DNA of 64,000 nt from Eretmocerus hayati (Eukaryota > Arthropoda > Insecta > Hymenoptera > Aphelinidae), in the NCBI GenBank assembly GCA_029851415.1, contig CM056742.1:112780246-112844245 (forward strand). The letters run 5' to 3'. Below, one piece after another: positions 45,762-57,062 of the stretch. Numbering within the stretch: the stretch's first letter is position 1; every line of letters starts with the position of its first letter. The position numbers and the translations under genes are program-made. Under the pieces are notes generated by a model. The model was not told the origin of the DNA. It was given only the letters and a program-made list of their open reading frames with translations, and did no database searches.

Positions 45762-46149
45762 AACGTGTAAATCTGCTTATGATTGCCGCTGCTATGGTGG
45801 TAAGCATCATTCTATGCTACATTCTGATAGACCTTCGCAGCCAGTCAGCAATTCAACGCAACTTCCTGCTAATACCCCCGTCTCCCAACCGAAAAATGAG
45901 TCGCATAACCATGTGGTTGCCTTGAGTTCCAACTTCTGCAAGCCCAATACTGTTCTTCTCGCAACAGCCTGGGTTCGAGTGTTAAATACCAATGTTCAGA
46001 GGGTGCTTGCACGTGCTTTCATAGATCAATGCGCTCAAAGGTCCTTCATCACTAAATCTCTTTGTCAAAGATTGAAGATTCTAAAACGACGTGTCTCTAC
46101 CTGTGCAGGCTCTTGGAGGGAAGCAGTCTTACGTCAAAAGAGTTGCTGA
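45762..46149 (+). pseudogene. BEL/Pao second knuckle and protease region
   Basis: In the frame after the shift: a Cys/His-rich part (YDCRCYGGKHHSMLHSD), a Ser/Pro/Asn linker, then ARAFIDQCAQRSFITKSL near 46005-46060. The latter matches the retropepsin-like DUF1758 motif in which the active site is usually D-x-G-S; here it reads DQCA, so activity is doubtful. Breaks again at about 46100. Confidence 0.75.
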
Positions 46150-48003
46150 GATCGCCAGACGCCCCCACTCTGAGTCTTCATTTATGTCCAAGCTCAACGC
46201 ACTGGTGATCAAAGACGTCACTGGCTGCAAACCGAACGTCGGCGGATGTGTAGCTGACTGGATGCACACCAATAATATGCAGCTTGCCGACCCTGATTTC
46301 ACGAGCAGCCACCCCGTCGAGCTAATCCTGAGCGCTGTAGTTCATGCGCTCATCGTCGAAGATGAACTGCGGAAGGGGCCACCTGACCAGCCTGTTGCCA
46401 CCGAGACAAAGCTCGGCTGGATTTTGTCGGGCCCTACTGACAAAAGCGATCACTTACTGATGTATCCAACTGTACTCCACTCTGCTGCAGACGTTGAGAC
46501 CAACGAGCTACTTCAGAGGTTTTGGTGCCAGGAGGAGGTCAGCAGCGACTCATCTCCATTGTCTACTGATGATTATCGTTGTGAAGCTCACTTCGTGGCT
46601 ACTCACTCTCGAGGTGCAGATGGACGATGTACTGTAAGGCTACCTTTTCATTACTCTTCTGATCAATCCCGCCTGGGTGATTCCTTTCATCCAGCTAAAC
46701 AGCTGTTGTTCAAATTAGAGACTAGATTGGATCGGAACATGACTCTTAAGAATGCTGACCATGACTTTATGTCTGAATATGAAGAATTAAATCATATGTG
46801 ACTGATAAACATCAATCCCGATGCATTTGATACTAAGTCACACTGTTCCATTCCACATCATGGAGTTTTGAAAGAGTCTAGCACGACCACCAAACTCAGA
46901 ACTGTTTTCAATGGTTCATTTTAAACCAAAACTAGAAAGTCTACATACGATTTCCTGTTAGTTGGCCCTAACTTGCTCCTGATTTACCATCTCTCCTTCT
47001 AAATTGGAGAAAATACCGATATGCCTTTACTGCAGACATCGAAAAGATGTTTAGACAAATTGTGATACACGAAGGTGATGGAAGATTTCAATCTATTTTA
47101 TGGCGCAAATTGCGCAATGATCCTGTTTCCATCTACTTATTGAATACAGTGACATACGGAATGGCTCCCAGTGCATATTACGCAAACCGCGTTCGTATCC
47201 AGCTGGCTTTAGATGAGAAACAAAATTTTCCGTTGGGCTCTGCCGCCTTAGAAAGAGAAATCTCCATGGACGATGTTGTTTCTGGCGGTCACGATCTTGT
47301 TGATGTCCAGTTGAAACAAACAGAGCTCATAAATCTATGCAAGTCAGGTGGATTCAATCTTCGTAAGTGGGTGGCGAACGATGACGAGCTTCTACATTAT
47401 TTGCCCTCGGAACTTTGCGCCGCCCCTATACCTGACAAACTTGTAAATATTTCTTGCCCTGATGACGAATTGATTTTTTCAATACTCGGTTTGCAATGTG
47501 GTCCAAATGAGGATAATTTCAAATTCAAGCCTGTAAAACTACCCCACTCTGACGTTTGGACAAAACGATCTGTACTTTCGAGAATTGCTAGTGTGTATGA
47601 TCCTCTTGGTTGGCTCGCCCCTATGATCTACACATCTAAGTCTTTCATGCAAAAGCTCTGGATTGGAGGCTATGAATGGGATCAAGAGCTATCTCGAGAT
47701 GATGTTGATATTTGGCTCCGTTGGCTGAACAACTTGCCTGCAATATCTAAGCTCAAGATTCCTAGATGGATTCATTTTGCGAAAGATACCAATCAATACG
47801 AATTACACGGATTTGCAGACGCATCTAAGGTTGCAATCTGTGCTGTAGTTCATCTCAGAATCACTATTGGTGATCAATTTTACATTCGACTGCTTCAATC
47901 AAAAATTAGAATCGCCCCTATTGAAACAGTTCCAATTCCACGATTGGAGTTGTGTGCCACAGTACTTTTGGCCGAGTTGTCCTCTCGACTAAAAGAGTCT
48001 TGA
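46091..48003 (+). pseudogene. BEL/Pao reverse transcriptase and RNase H region, broken
   Basis: Includes ATETKLGWILSGPTD (46405-46450), the fingers near 46860-46920 (KESSTTTKLRTVFNG), a palm motif TADIEKMFRQIVIHEGD (47030-47080), and SMDDVVSGG (47264-47290) where YxDD is expected: Tyr is replaced by Ser. The Pao-specific segment SRIASVYDPLGWLAPMI (47579-47629) follows, then an RNase H-like HGFADASKVAICAVVHL (47807-47860). Stops at 46799 and 46922 and frame changes near 47000 and 48003 separate the parts. Confidence 0.85.
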
Positions 48004-48009
48004 AAAATT

Positions 48010-49575
48010 CCCAATTTGTCTGAATTTTATTAGACAGATGCAATGGACGTTTTGTACTAGCTCAAGGATATACCATCCAAATGGCCTACTTTTGTAGCCA
48101 ACAGGTGCTCTCGCATGGAATTTTTGCCTGGTGCTCCGTGGTTTCACGTCCGTTCCAAGGATAATCCTGCCAATGTTGGTAGTCGTTGCAGAGTTTCAGA
48201 GGAAATGCTAGATTTTGTTCATTTTGTGGAGTGGTCCAACTTGGCTTGCCCTTCCCAGAAATCAGCGGCCAATCTCGAAGCTTTTGGCAGATCTTGAGCA
48301 AAAAAAGCAACCCAATACCCTTGTAAATATTCCACCCCCTTCTGTAGATATTGCTATTTCAAAATCTCTGAACTTAAATGATCTGATATCCCCTTGTGAT
48401 TCTTTATCTGAAGAATTGTCGTCTTCCGACTCTATCATGGCTGCTAGTGCCTATTACCTTAAAGCTTTGGCTAAACTCAACGGTGACCTTTTTCCAGCTA
48501 CCAAAAACTCTGATCTCATTCAGCATCAGACCTCGGCTCAAATCTCTTCTCACGAAAAACTTCTGTCATCTGAAAAACGAGAGCGAGCTCGTCTTGCTTG
48601 GATCTGTCACATCCAACGTACAGTCTATGCATCCGAGATCAGAGATATATCAAATGGCAAATCTCTTCCTAAGACTCATTTTCTTTACGAACTGAGTTCC
48701 TTCATAGAAAATAGAATATTGAAAGTAGGAGGAAGGTTAGCTAATGCATACATCTCCCCCAGTCAAAAGCATCCTGCCATTCTTCCGGGCAATCACAAGC
48801 TCTCAGAACTGATAGTCAGAGAACACATGCCCTCACTTTACATGGTGGTACTCGAATCTCACTTGTCACAATCCGTCAAAAATATTAGCTACTTGGAGCT
48901 CGCTATGCCATCAAAAGGGTGATAACAAGATGTCCAAAGTGTATATGCTATCGAGCTTCTCCAGCTCAACAGATGATGGGAGAGTCGCCCGACTGTCGCG
49001 TCCAAATATCACGGCCATTCTCAAAGGTTGGTGTTGACTATGCTGGGCCAATCAGGTTACGCACCTCGCGAGGTCGAGGTCAAGAGTCAAGAAGGGGTAC
49101 ATCTGTATTTTCGTATGTTTAGCTACTCATGCCAATCACCTTGAAGTGGTATCTGACTACTCTTCTGGTGTCTATATAGCAGCCTTCTCTCGATTCACCT
49201 CTCGTTGAGGTCGCTGTTCTGATATCTATTGTGACGACGCTGGAACCTGTACTCGTGCTGGAAGTGAGCTTAGAGTGATTTTCTCAAGGGCTGATCCAAC
49301 GTTTGGAGAAATTGAGTCTTCCCTGTCCAAACGAAGGACAAATTGACACTTTAATCCTCCATCAGCTCCTCACATGGGTGGAATTTGGGAGGCAGCCGTC
49401 AAATCTGTCAAACATCATCTCAAAAGAGTCATCAGAGAAATTACCCCCACTTTTCAGAACTCTCAACTTCTCTCTGCCGAATGGAGGCGGTCCTCAAGTC
49501 CCGTCCTTTGACACCCTTGACTGATGATCCGACTGATGTTAACCCGCTCACCCCAGCTCACTTTTTCATTTAATC
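48010..49575 (+). pseudogene. BEL/Pao integrase region, broken
   Basis: GAPWFHVRSKDNPANVGSRC (from 48132) is the RNase H-integrase linker. The integrase zinc-binding part follows: ILKVGGRLANAYISPSQKHP (48718-48778), LIVREHMPSLYMVV, then CPKCICYRASPAQQMMG. The core begins RPFSKVGVDYAGPIRLRTSR (49012-49070), retaining the first catalytic Asp. A later part reads MGGIWEAAVKSVKHHLKRVI in a shifted frame near 49375, with the catalytic Glu. PLTPAHFFI ends the recognisable domain near 49570. At least four frame changes make it inactive. Confidence 0.82.
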
Positions 49576-50190
49576 GGAATCGTACATAATCCCAGAGTCT
49601 GATCTCAACCAAACTAGAGTTCCACCGCTAGAACGTTGGAGGTTGGTGCAGCAGCTACAGCAGAACTTGTGGAAGCGATGGTCTTCAGAATATCTCCAGA
49701 CTCTTCAAAAACGCTAAAAGTGGGCGGTGGAATCTCCAGCAATCCAAGTCGGGAACTTGGTACCCGTAAGAGATGAGAGCATATCACCTGCTCGGTGGCC
49801 GCTTGCTTGAGCCCTCGAGCTCCATCCTGGGCGTGACGGCAAAATAAGGGTTGTTACCGTCTGCACAGCAACATCATATCTCAAGAGACCGATCCACAAG
49901 CTCATCAAAGTATCCAGTCCAGAAGAAGACCAGTGAAAGTGAAGTTTAGAGACATTAATATTCATTGATTCATTACTATTACTCATTCAATTTTCATGAA
50001 CGTTCATCTTTTTTTAATCGCCTGAATCATTTATTCTATCTAGATATTTATTTCAAAAATCAATTTATTCCAACGATTTTTTAGTTTCGATTTCATTCTT
50101 TCAAAGATTTATTCTCTACATATTACATGCGAAACCAATGTATCTCAAGTTGAATTTCATTTTCTGCTCCGCCGAAAATAGTGGGCGGAA

Positions 50191-50533
50191 TGTTCAGAAT
50201 TCAATGTATATAATATCGAATATTTATCCAAATATTGATATGTGTACGACATTCTTTTCATTTCGAACGATACTGAACATTGTACGTGTTGTAATTTCAT
50301 TTTTTTGTTGCCCCTCAAGAAAATCACTAACTACGGCCCTGCGTGGCGTAGTATACGTGATCGGCTTTCTCTCTGCCTAACTCTCTTCCTTGGATGCCGC
50401 CAAGCCGTGCACATCTCCTCGCGATGTAGCGCTCGCGCTGAGTGCATCCAAGAATTTTTCAAGTCTCATCAAATCAGTAAAATTGAGACCTCTGCTTCTT
50501 TGATTTCATCCCCCGCTACCCGAACTTTGAACA
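50191..50533 (+). repeat. 3' LTR of the BEL/Pao element
   Basis: 343 bp from TGTTCAGAATTC to GAACTTTGAACA. Confidence 0.92.
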
Positions 50534-51171
50534 GTGACGAGACATTTTCTTGGAAACATCGGCTTTCTTAATAGGAAACATCGAGGATTTCTTCATAACT
50601 ATCAAATCAAAGCTTCCTACATCAAGTTCAAAGTCGGGACTTCCATAAATCATCATGAATCGACAAAAATGGGATTCTGTCACACGATTGAGGAATCAAT
50701 GAAAAAATGGAGTATGCGCTTCGTAGAAATGAAGGATGCGCTTTCTGGCAATGTGATTTTCGTACAGATCTATCGTAAATTACTTACAGGGTTTCAACTA
50801 ATGAAGATATGTTTTAACGCCTATTCCTCAACTCAGATCCGCGGATATCGATGATGAGAAAGGTGAAGAAAGAGAAAAAATGCCCATTGACGGATGAAAT
50901 GTGGTCGCTGATTCAGCCACGAGCCGATGAAACAATAGACATTGCGAGAGATGCCGATCAGTATCCGATTGGTGGCTCACGATTCGCTGATGACAGGTCC
51001 AATGAATTGAGAAATGATGATGATACTGAATGCGATGATGATCTTGAACACGATGATGATGAATACGATAGTAGCCACACTGACGATGGTGACAGCGATG
51101 ACAGCTCAGATGACAAAGAAGATGTAGAGAGTGCCCTGAATACATTGATTATGACTGAAGAGATTACTTAG
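50534..51171 (+). pseudogene. 3' part of the interrupted gene (two exons, acidic C-terminus)
   Basis: The frame continues as GFLNRKHRGFLHNYQIKASY and IEESMKKWSMRFVEMKDA to a 5' splice site at 50775 (GTAAAT). A 62-bp intron ends ACTCAG at 50836. The next exon carries a basic patch (MMRKVKKEKKCPL), WSLIQPRADETIDIARDADQ, and an Asp-rich tail built on GATGAT codons, ending TAG at 51169-51171. With the 5' part, the ATG-to-stop length is 230 residues. The unbroken frame and in-phase intron suggest it was functional until the retrotransposon landed. Not recognised; the acidic tail suggests a nuclear or chromatin role only loosely. Confidence 0.6.
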
Positions 51172-52040
51172 CATTCCCTATGGTTTTGTCTAGTGGTTAA
51201 TCTTTATGTACTTCATGCTGTTCTGGCTGAGATTTCTTTGATTAAAGGATGGGTATCGCATAGGACTCAGCTTCATATCGGTCGTCAATAATCATAACAA
51301 TTCATGAGTCATCGCTAGTGCACCGTGTCATATGATGGATTAAGAGTACCTTCACGTGGAGGGATGCATTGCACACAATATCCGTTCCAACATCCGTACC
51401 ACCCATTACTCCTCTGTATCCCCATTGGTTGGAATACTGTATCCAATACAATGATTTCGATTCAAATCGACCTAGAATTGATCAGAAATGACTCTGAGAT
51501 ATTGAAGAAGGCCCAAAATATACCCAGAAGGACTCAAAATGTACCGTGATTGTTTCCAGATTGGCAGTGGAAAATTCATCCCGTAAAATTGAGCTTTTCT
51601 TATCCCATCAGCAGCGATTTCCAACCATTACAGGCCCAATACCAATCTCAAATCGCTCTGCAGTGACTCTGAGATACGAGACCCAGCAAAGAATATTTCG
51701 AGCGAAACTCGGGTGCACTTCAGAATTCATCGTTTTTTACAAAATTCACAGTTATTTCCGATGACCCTAAACCCAGTACCGATCTCAGATCGCAATGCAG
51801 GGACTCTGTGACATGGGACCGGCCCCAAAATATTCACTGACAAACATGGAATTCGATGGAATCGCTTGCGATTTAGCAGAAGTACGATTTCCGTTCTGAA
51901 CCCCATCATTCTCCGTGGGATCCGCACGGATTTCAGATAAATCCAGCCCAATATTGATTCCAGATTCCACTGCAAATGATCTGAGCCACGGGATGGGCCT
52001 GTGGCTCAGAACCAATGATAGAATGTACAGGAAAGGAAAT
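51172..52040. other. intergenic, nothing firmly recognised
   Basis: Contains loosely repeated phrases (CAATCTCAAATCGCTCTGCA at 51650, GATCTCAGATCGCAATGCAG at 51781) about 130 bp apart, perhaps an old tandem repeat. Confidence 0.4.
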
Positions 52041-52044
52041 GATT

Positions 52045-52280
52045 CGTGGAGATTGGAGTAAGAAGAATTGTTGAAGATTCGTTCCTTTCCAGAGACGGGT
52101 CCAAACTAATCGGGTTGTTGGGTTGGCATGATGCTGGGTTGAATCGGAGGTTTGTATATTTAAGACTGTTTGTGAATATTTAGAAAAAGTGCGGTTACTC
52201 TGTCGAATTCTATATTTGAGAAGAATTTCGTTTGAACTATACTTGAAATATTTATGAGTAGTTCCACGCGAAAGTGACCT
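52045..52280. repeat. dispersed repeat, inverted partner at 58100-58350
   Basis: CGTTTGAACTATACTTG, TTTGTGAATATTTAGAA and AGAGACGGGTCC have their complements in the same order at 58100-58350. GAGTAGTTCCACGCGAAAG at one edge recurs at the right end of the window (63951). Confidence 0.65.
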
Positions 52281-52494
52281 ACGCAAAAGGGTGATGTCAC
52301 ATATCCTTTTTTCAACATTTTTATTTGGTAATATGTTACAAGATATGAACTTTCTACCACCTATAGGGCCCCAAAAAATTTTTTTAGCTCCACGGCGAGA
52401 ATTTTTGAGAATGAAGTACAATACATTTCTTTTCTAGCATCTCTTTTACACTAAAATGCAAATAAGTCAAGTTTGCTCTTAGATAGAAATATGC

Positions 52495-53435
52495 AGTTCA
52501 CGGCATTCAAAAGATCTTTCAAAAACCTATCGAAACCGTTACCGAAGAGCTGACTTTGAGGTCATGGCTGGCCTGTACGAGCAAAAGTGTGAGAATCACT
52601 AAACAGTAAATTTCTCAGTTCCCTATTCTTTTAAATCCCCAGGAATCACATATTTGACGTAAAATTCTGTATCCTTTTAGGAAAAAATGGTCTTGATTTC
52701 CTTTTATTCCGTATGAGGCCTGTTTTTTCAAATTTTGACAAACCTATTCTCTAGGCAGTTTGGAATTGTCTATTTACTGCGCATGCGCAGGAATTTGGAC
52801 TGTTGAAATCAATTTCATTGGAAAGTCAAGAAAATTTCCTCCAAAATAACTACTTGACGAAGTCAATTTTATGGATTCCAATCGGAGCTACAACGTTTGA
52901 AAGACCACCGAATCTCGATAAACACCAAGAGGTGGATCGGAGTCACCGCGACAACAGTGGGGAAATCCGGGCACGATCTCTGGCGCGATATATAGTTTGC
53001 CTATTGACGCACTGGAGCTGGAGCTTCATCTTTCGTAGGCTGAAATTCCGAGCCAAATCAATGGAATTGGCTTTGTCAAGTGATCATTTTGAAGGAAATT
53101 CTCTTGGCTTCCCAATAAAACTTGTTTCAAGGGTCCAAATCTCTGCGCATGCGCGGTGAACAGATAGTTTCAAACTGCCTAAGAAATAGGTCTGCCAAAA
53201 TTTGAAAAAGCAGGCCTTAGACGTAGGAGGAGGAAGTCGGGACCACTTTTTGTTGGAAGAACACAAAATTTCACATCAAATATGTGAGTCTCAGAAATGA
53301 AAATAATTGGCAACTGAGAAATTTACTGTCTACTGATTTTCACTCTTTTGCTCCTACAGGGCGTCCATAACATCAAAATCAACTTTACGGTAGCGGTTTC
53401 GATAGGTTTTTGAAAGACCCTCTGAATACCGCAAA
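52495..53435. mobile_element. ~0.94-kb imperfect palindrome
   Basis: AAAAACCTATCGAAACCG opposes CGGTTTCGATAGGTTTTT; TACTGCGCATGCGCAG opposes CTGCGCATGCGCGG; TTTCAAATTTTGACAAACCT opposes its complement near 53190. Arms are nearly 440 bp each; no gene inside. Confidence 0.75.
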
Positions 53436-53439
53436 CAGC

Positions 53440-54340
53440 GTCGGTCCCAAGCCCGTATGGGAAAAGAGGAGGGCCGGATATGATGGGAGATTTTCGATAA
53501 TTTCGGGATTATTGCTGGATTTTCTGCGCGGGCTTAGTGAATGGGCTTTGAAATGGCGTTTGTGAGAGTGAATACTGAAGGAACATTCAAATATCATGGT
53601 GTGAGTGCTGCTTCTTCGTTTTTGTGGAGCTTCATGCCCTCAGTTAGCCTTGTGAGGCCAAGAATGCAAATTTTTTGTTATTTTCGATAAAAATCTCTCT
53701 TGGGAAAAATCAAGATAACTCGTTTCCAGTTGGTCAAAATTAAATCTACTTCAGCTCAATTTGAAGGTCTTGAAGAGAACTGCAAAATGAGCTGAAGTAC
53801 GTTTGAAAAAGTTGGGATGCGTCAGAGTTATCTGCTAAACAAGGAAGAAAAGTGTACGAATTATGTAGTTTCCCATTTAAACGCATGTTATTTAGTAAAA
53901 ACCTTCACAGCTCTTGCTCGGACGGAAGATCTCATTTCCCGGCGTCCAGCGAAAAAATTCTCACATCTACTGGTCGAAACCTAACTTTTCCAACTCCAAG
54001 CGTATCGATCTAAAAAAAAAGTTCATTCTCGGCCCACCCTAGTGTACATACCGTAACAGGGGGTTAGAAAAAATTTTGTATTTTCAGAAAAGATCTTCAA
54101 AAATTTTTGTAATAGTTTTCAGATTTTGCAACTTCTAATAGAAAAAGTCACTTTTATCATTATGTTTGTAATGTTTCGAATTTTGCGGCAGTTGTTTGTT
54201 GTGTAATGATTCACCTCTCAACATTACATAAAAATATGTAACAATAGTATAATGCCTTCGAGGTTATGAGATGTTTTATGTGTATTGAATAGAGGAAAGA
54301 GCTCGAAATCATCCCGGCAGCATGATACGGCGATTCGGGA
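53440..54340. other. intergenic, nothing recognised
   Basis: No supported gene. AT-rich toward 54250. Confidence 0.4.
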
Positions 54341-55043
54341 AAATTTCCCAACTTAGCGTACGTGGGACTTCACTTCGATCATGGAAATGTCTTGCGTGCG
54401 CGAGAGTTTTCCAACTCAGCCTACGCGAGACCCAACATCGGAAGCTTCGCTCGGCCATGGAAAATTCACGCGTCCGCGAAAAATTCCCAACTTAGCGTGC
54501 GCGAGGCTCGACATCGAAACTTTAGCGATTCACCTAGACCATAGAAATTTCTCGTGTGCACGAGAATTCCCACACTTAGTGTGCGTGAAGATCGGAATCA
54601 GAAGCTTCTCTCGGCCGTGGAAAATTCTCGCAGGAGCGACAAGTTTCCCAATTTAGCCTACGCGGGTCCCAACATCAGAAGCTCCCCTCGGTTGTGGGGA
54701 ATTCTCGCGTGCGCGAAAAAATTCTCAACTCAGCGCACGCGGAACCCAACATTGGGAGCTTCTCCAATCCATGGAGAATTCCCGCGTGCGCGAAAAAATT
54801 CTCAACTCAGAGCACGTGAGGCCCGCAGTTCACCTCGATCAGGGCAATTTCTCGCGTGCGCGAGCATCTTCCAACTGAGCGTACGCGAAGCTTAGAATCA
54901 GAAGCTCCTCTCGGCCAAGGAAAATTCTCGCAGGAGCGACAAGTTTCCCAATTTAGCCTACGCGGGTCACAACATCAGAAGCTTCTTTCGGTTGTGGGGA
55001 GTTCTCGCGTGCGCAAAAAATCTCCGAGCTTAGCGCACGCGAG
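54341..55043. repeat. CG-rich minisatellite, ~77-bp unit, about ten copies
   Basis: The anchor CCCAACTTAGCGTGCGCGAG (variants AACTCAGC.CACGCG) recurs at about 54346, 54410, 54487, 54572, 54649, 54724, 54801, 54869, 54948 and 55025. Each unit also has TCGCGTGCGCGA-like and GGAAAATTC words. Two runs (about 54585-54725 and 54888-55025) are far more alike than adjacent units, indicating a higher-order repeat of about 300 bp. Long plus-strand frames here come from the periodicity. Confidence 0.9.
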
Positions 55044-55204
55044 ACCAAGATAGACATCTGATGTTCGGCCTCCCGCACGCCAAGGCCCGTTCTACATAGG
55101 ATGCGCTCAGCGCATGTGCGTACGCGCATACGCTTGCGCTCAAAGCAATCAATTCAGGGAAATTCATGAAGCAGCTTTACCGGTTGTTTTCTACTCAAAA
55201 TTCT

Positions 55205-55470
55205 CCCAAGGGGAGAGTTGGTTGATGATTGGTGGGCTGCGAGTGACATTATTGGACTAAGAAATCAAGTTTCCTCGTGTTTTCCTACAAACAGTTGAAG
55301 GAAATCATCAGCGTTGGTCACCCTAAGAATTATCCGCTCTTTCATTATCGGTGAAATAGGGGACCCATGACATTGATTGATGGCGGTCTCCAGGTGACAT
55401 CTTTGGGTCAGAAAATCAATTTCCTTCATGTTTTTCCATGACCAAATGAGAGAAACCAGCAGTGGCGGTT
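55205..55470. repeat. two-copy direct repeat, ~180-bp period
   Basis: GAGTGACATTATTGGACTAAG and AGGTGACATCTTTGGGTCAG start two similar blocks, each continuing into AAATCAAnTTTCCT and ending CATCAGCGTTGG or ACCAGCAGTGGCGG. Confidence 0.5.
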
Positions 55471-56117
55471 CCGCAAGCTTGGGATCGATCCGATAAGTTT
55501 TAGAGCCGTAGTTCTTTAAATACGATTTTGGGGTAATTTAGCAGACGAATTTCGGCCGGTATCAGACATCCTCTTAAAACGTCAATTGTTCTCCAACTAG
55601 GAATACAATTGTTTTCTAATCAATGGGACATTATAATGTTTACGTCTAACAGTCCGGTTGACTTTCTAATAATCCTCCTGAATCATTCTTTCTAGTATGA
55701 CCTTGTTCTTCTATCGATGGCTAGTGATTTCATGTAATTTTTTCGTGGATGCCGTATGAGATGAAAGGAGATGGGAAACACGTTTTTCAGATCGCAAGAT
55801 TCATCCTTGTGGAAGGATGAATTTTGGCACGCTATTGAATTTTTGAATTCCTTGATAAATCCGGGTTTTGGATCTTTCGACCTGTTCTTTGCTCGTGTAA
55901 GGCCTGCTAGGAAATGTATCTGAAACATTCTTCGACATGAGAAAAATCTTAATGTCTCGAAGAAAATACTTTCAAGTTCGAAAAATGTCAACATAATCTC
56001 GAAAAAATCAATTCTTTGCAAAAAAATTATTTTCCAGCCCATAGGCAATATCTTATCCAGAATCGGACATTGCTTTTGCAGGATACTGACGGTTTCTCAA
56101 TAGTAATAGCTGCATTG

Positions 56118-56217
56118 AAAAAAAAAAAAAAAAAAATCGTGCCAACCGGGATTCGAACCCTGGGATCATAGCGTGCAAAAATGTCTCGAGTAAGCTAACC
56201 CCTCGGCCACGCACGCA
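56118..56217 (-). pseudogene. tRNA-Ser(CGA)-like sequence with T18 terminator
   Basis: Minus strand: TGGCCGAGGGGTTAGC (class II A box), ACTCGAGA resembling a CGA anticodon loop, GGGTTCGAATCCC (perfect B box) and a 3' end GGCACGA, then 18 or more T. The 5' GCGTGCG pairs with five of seven bases of GGCACGA. The anticodon stem is poorly formed, so I call it a pseudogene or SINE head rather than a functional tRNA. Confidence 0.55.
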
Positions 56218-56219
56218 TT

Positions 56220-57060
56220 AAAGTTATCACAAAACTGCTTCTTAGCTTGTTGGCCTCCTTCGGGGCTTATGATTAGCGTGAGTTTGGTGATGCTCGAAGA
56301 TTAGCATACGAACCTCCGCATTGATCAGCAGATGATTCTACCATCAATTCAACCGGAGCTCGTCATAATATCGCGTGAGAGCAAGGTTACGCGAAAACCG
56401 TATCAACGTCGGCCGAGCCAGGCTGAGCTGTCGGTCGAAGCTGCACAGACAGCAGCAGACGATTACCTCTCCCGCGCGCACGCGCCCGGCTTGTACTCGA
56501 AGTAGAGACGCGTGGTGGCGACGAAAGGAAACTTTAAGGCTTCACTAGTGGAGCTTCCCCCACCACAGGAATTTTAGGACCTGTGTATGCGACCGTGCTG
56601 TAGACCTATGTGCCTTGACGGAGAAGCCAGGGAACCGTATAAAACAATGAAGAGAACGTGCGTACAACATGCCTAACCGCACAGCTTTTTGGAGGGTACG
56701 CGCGCGGTAGGGGGAGCACAGACCTCTAAACACTGTGAACATGTTACAAATACCCTCAAAATATCATACCGATTTCCACCCACCGAGACTTTGGACGCTC
56801 CACGAGTATCATTCGTTTGAACGAGGGCTGTGCAGCAGCAATTCTGTCAAAAATGCATCAAGAAATGATGAAACTATTGGTGGAGCATTTAGTATATTTC
56901 AATTCTGACTTTTGTTGCTGCATTCTAATACCCGATTGCATAGAATCCACATACTTGAACCTTTTTGCTCGCTCAATAACAGGCTCTAGCCGTATATCTC
57001 GATTTCCACCGCTGTGACACTTCTTCAGGACGGAAATCGGAAGTTTCAGATATCCTCATA
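56220..57060. other. intergenic, nothing firmly recognised
   Basis: 56440-56720 is GC-richer but contains no gene I can support. Confidence 0.35.
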
Positions 57061-57062
57061 TA

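Larger units (their letters stand above)
43143..50538 (+). mobile_element. BEL/Pao LTR retrotransposon, full-length, 5-bp TSD GTGAC
   Basis: Two LTRs (43148-43492 and 50191-50533) start TGTTCAG, end TTGAACA and are closely similar. GTGAC flanks both (43143-43147, 50534-50538). After the 5' LTR, TGGTCCTATCGAGCCGGAT resembles the complement of a tRNA-Tyr 3' end with one extra base (from memory). A purine-rich AATAGTGGGCGGAA precedes the 3' LTR. Between them lie gag- and pol-like frames in BEL/Pao order, with several frame breaks, so the copy is not autonomous. Confidence 0.92.

Noticed and set aside
54341..55043. CRISPR array
   Set aside because: Eukaryotic context; repeats are long, diverged and without uniform unique spacers.
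54362..55053. Overlapping Arg/Pro/Ser-rich plus-strand frames
   Set aside because: Produced by the 77-bp CG-rich minisatellite.
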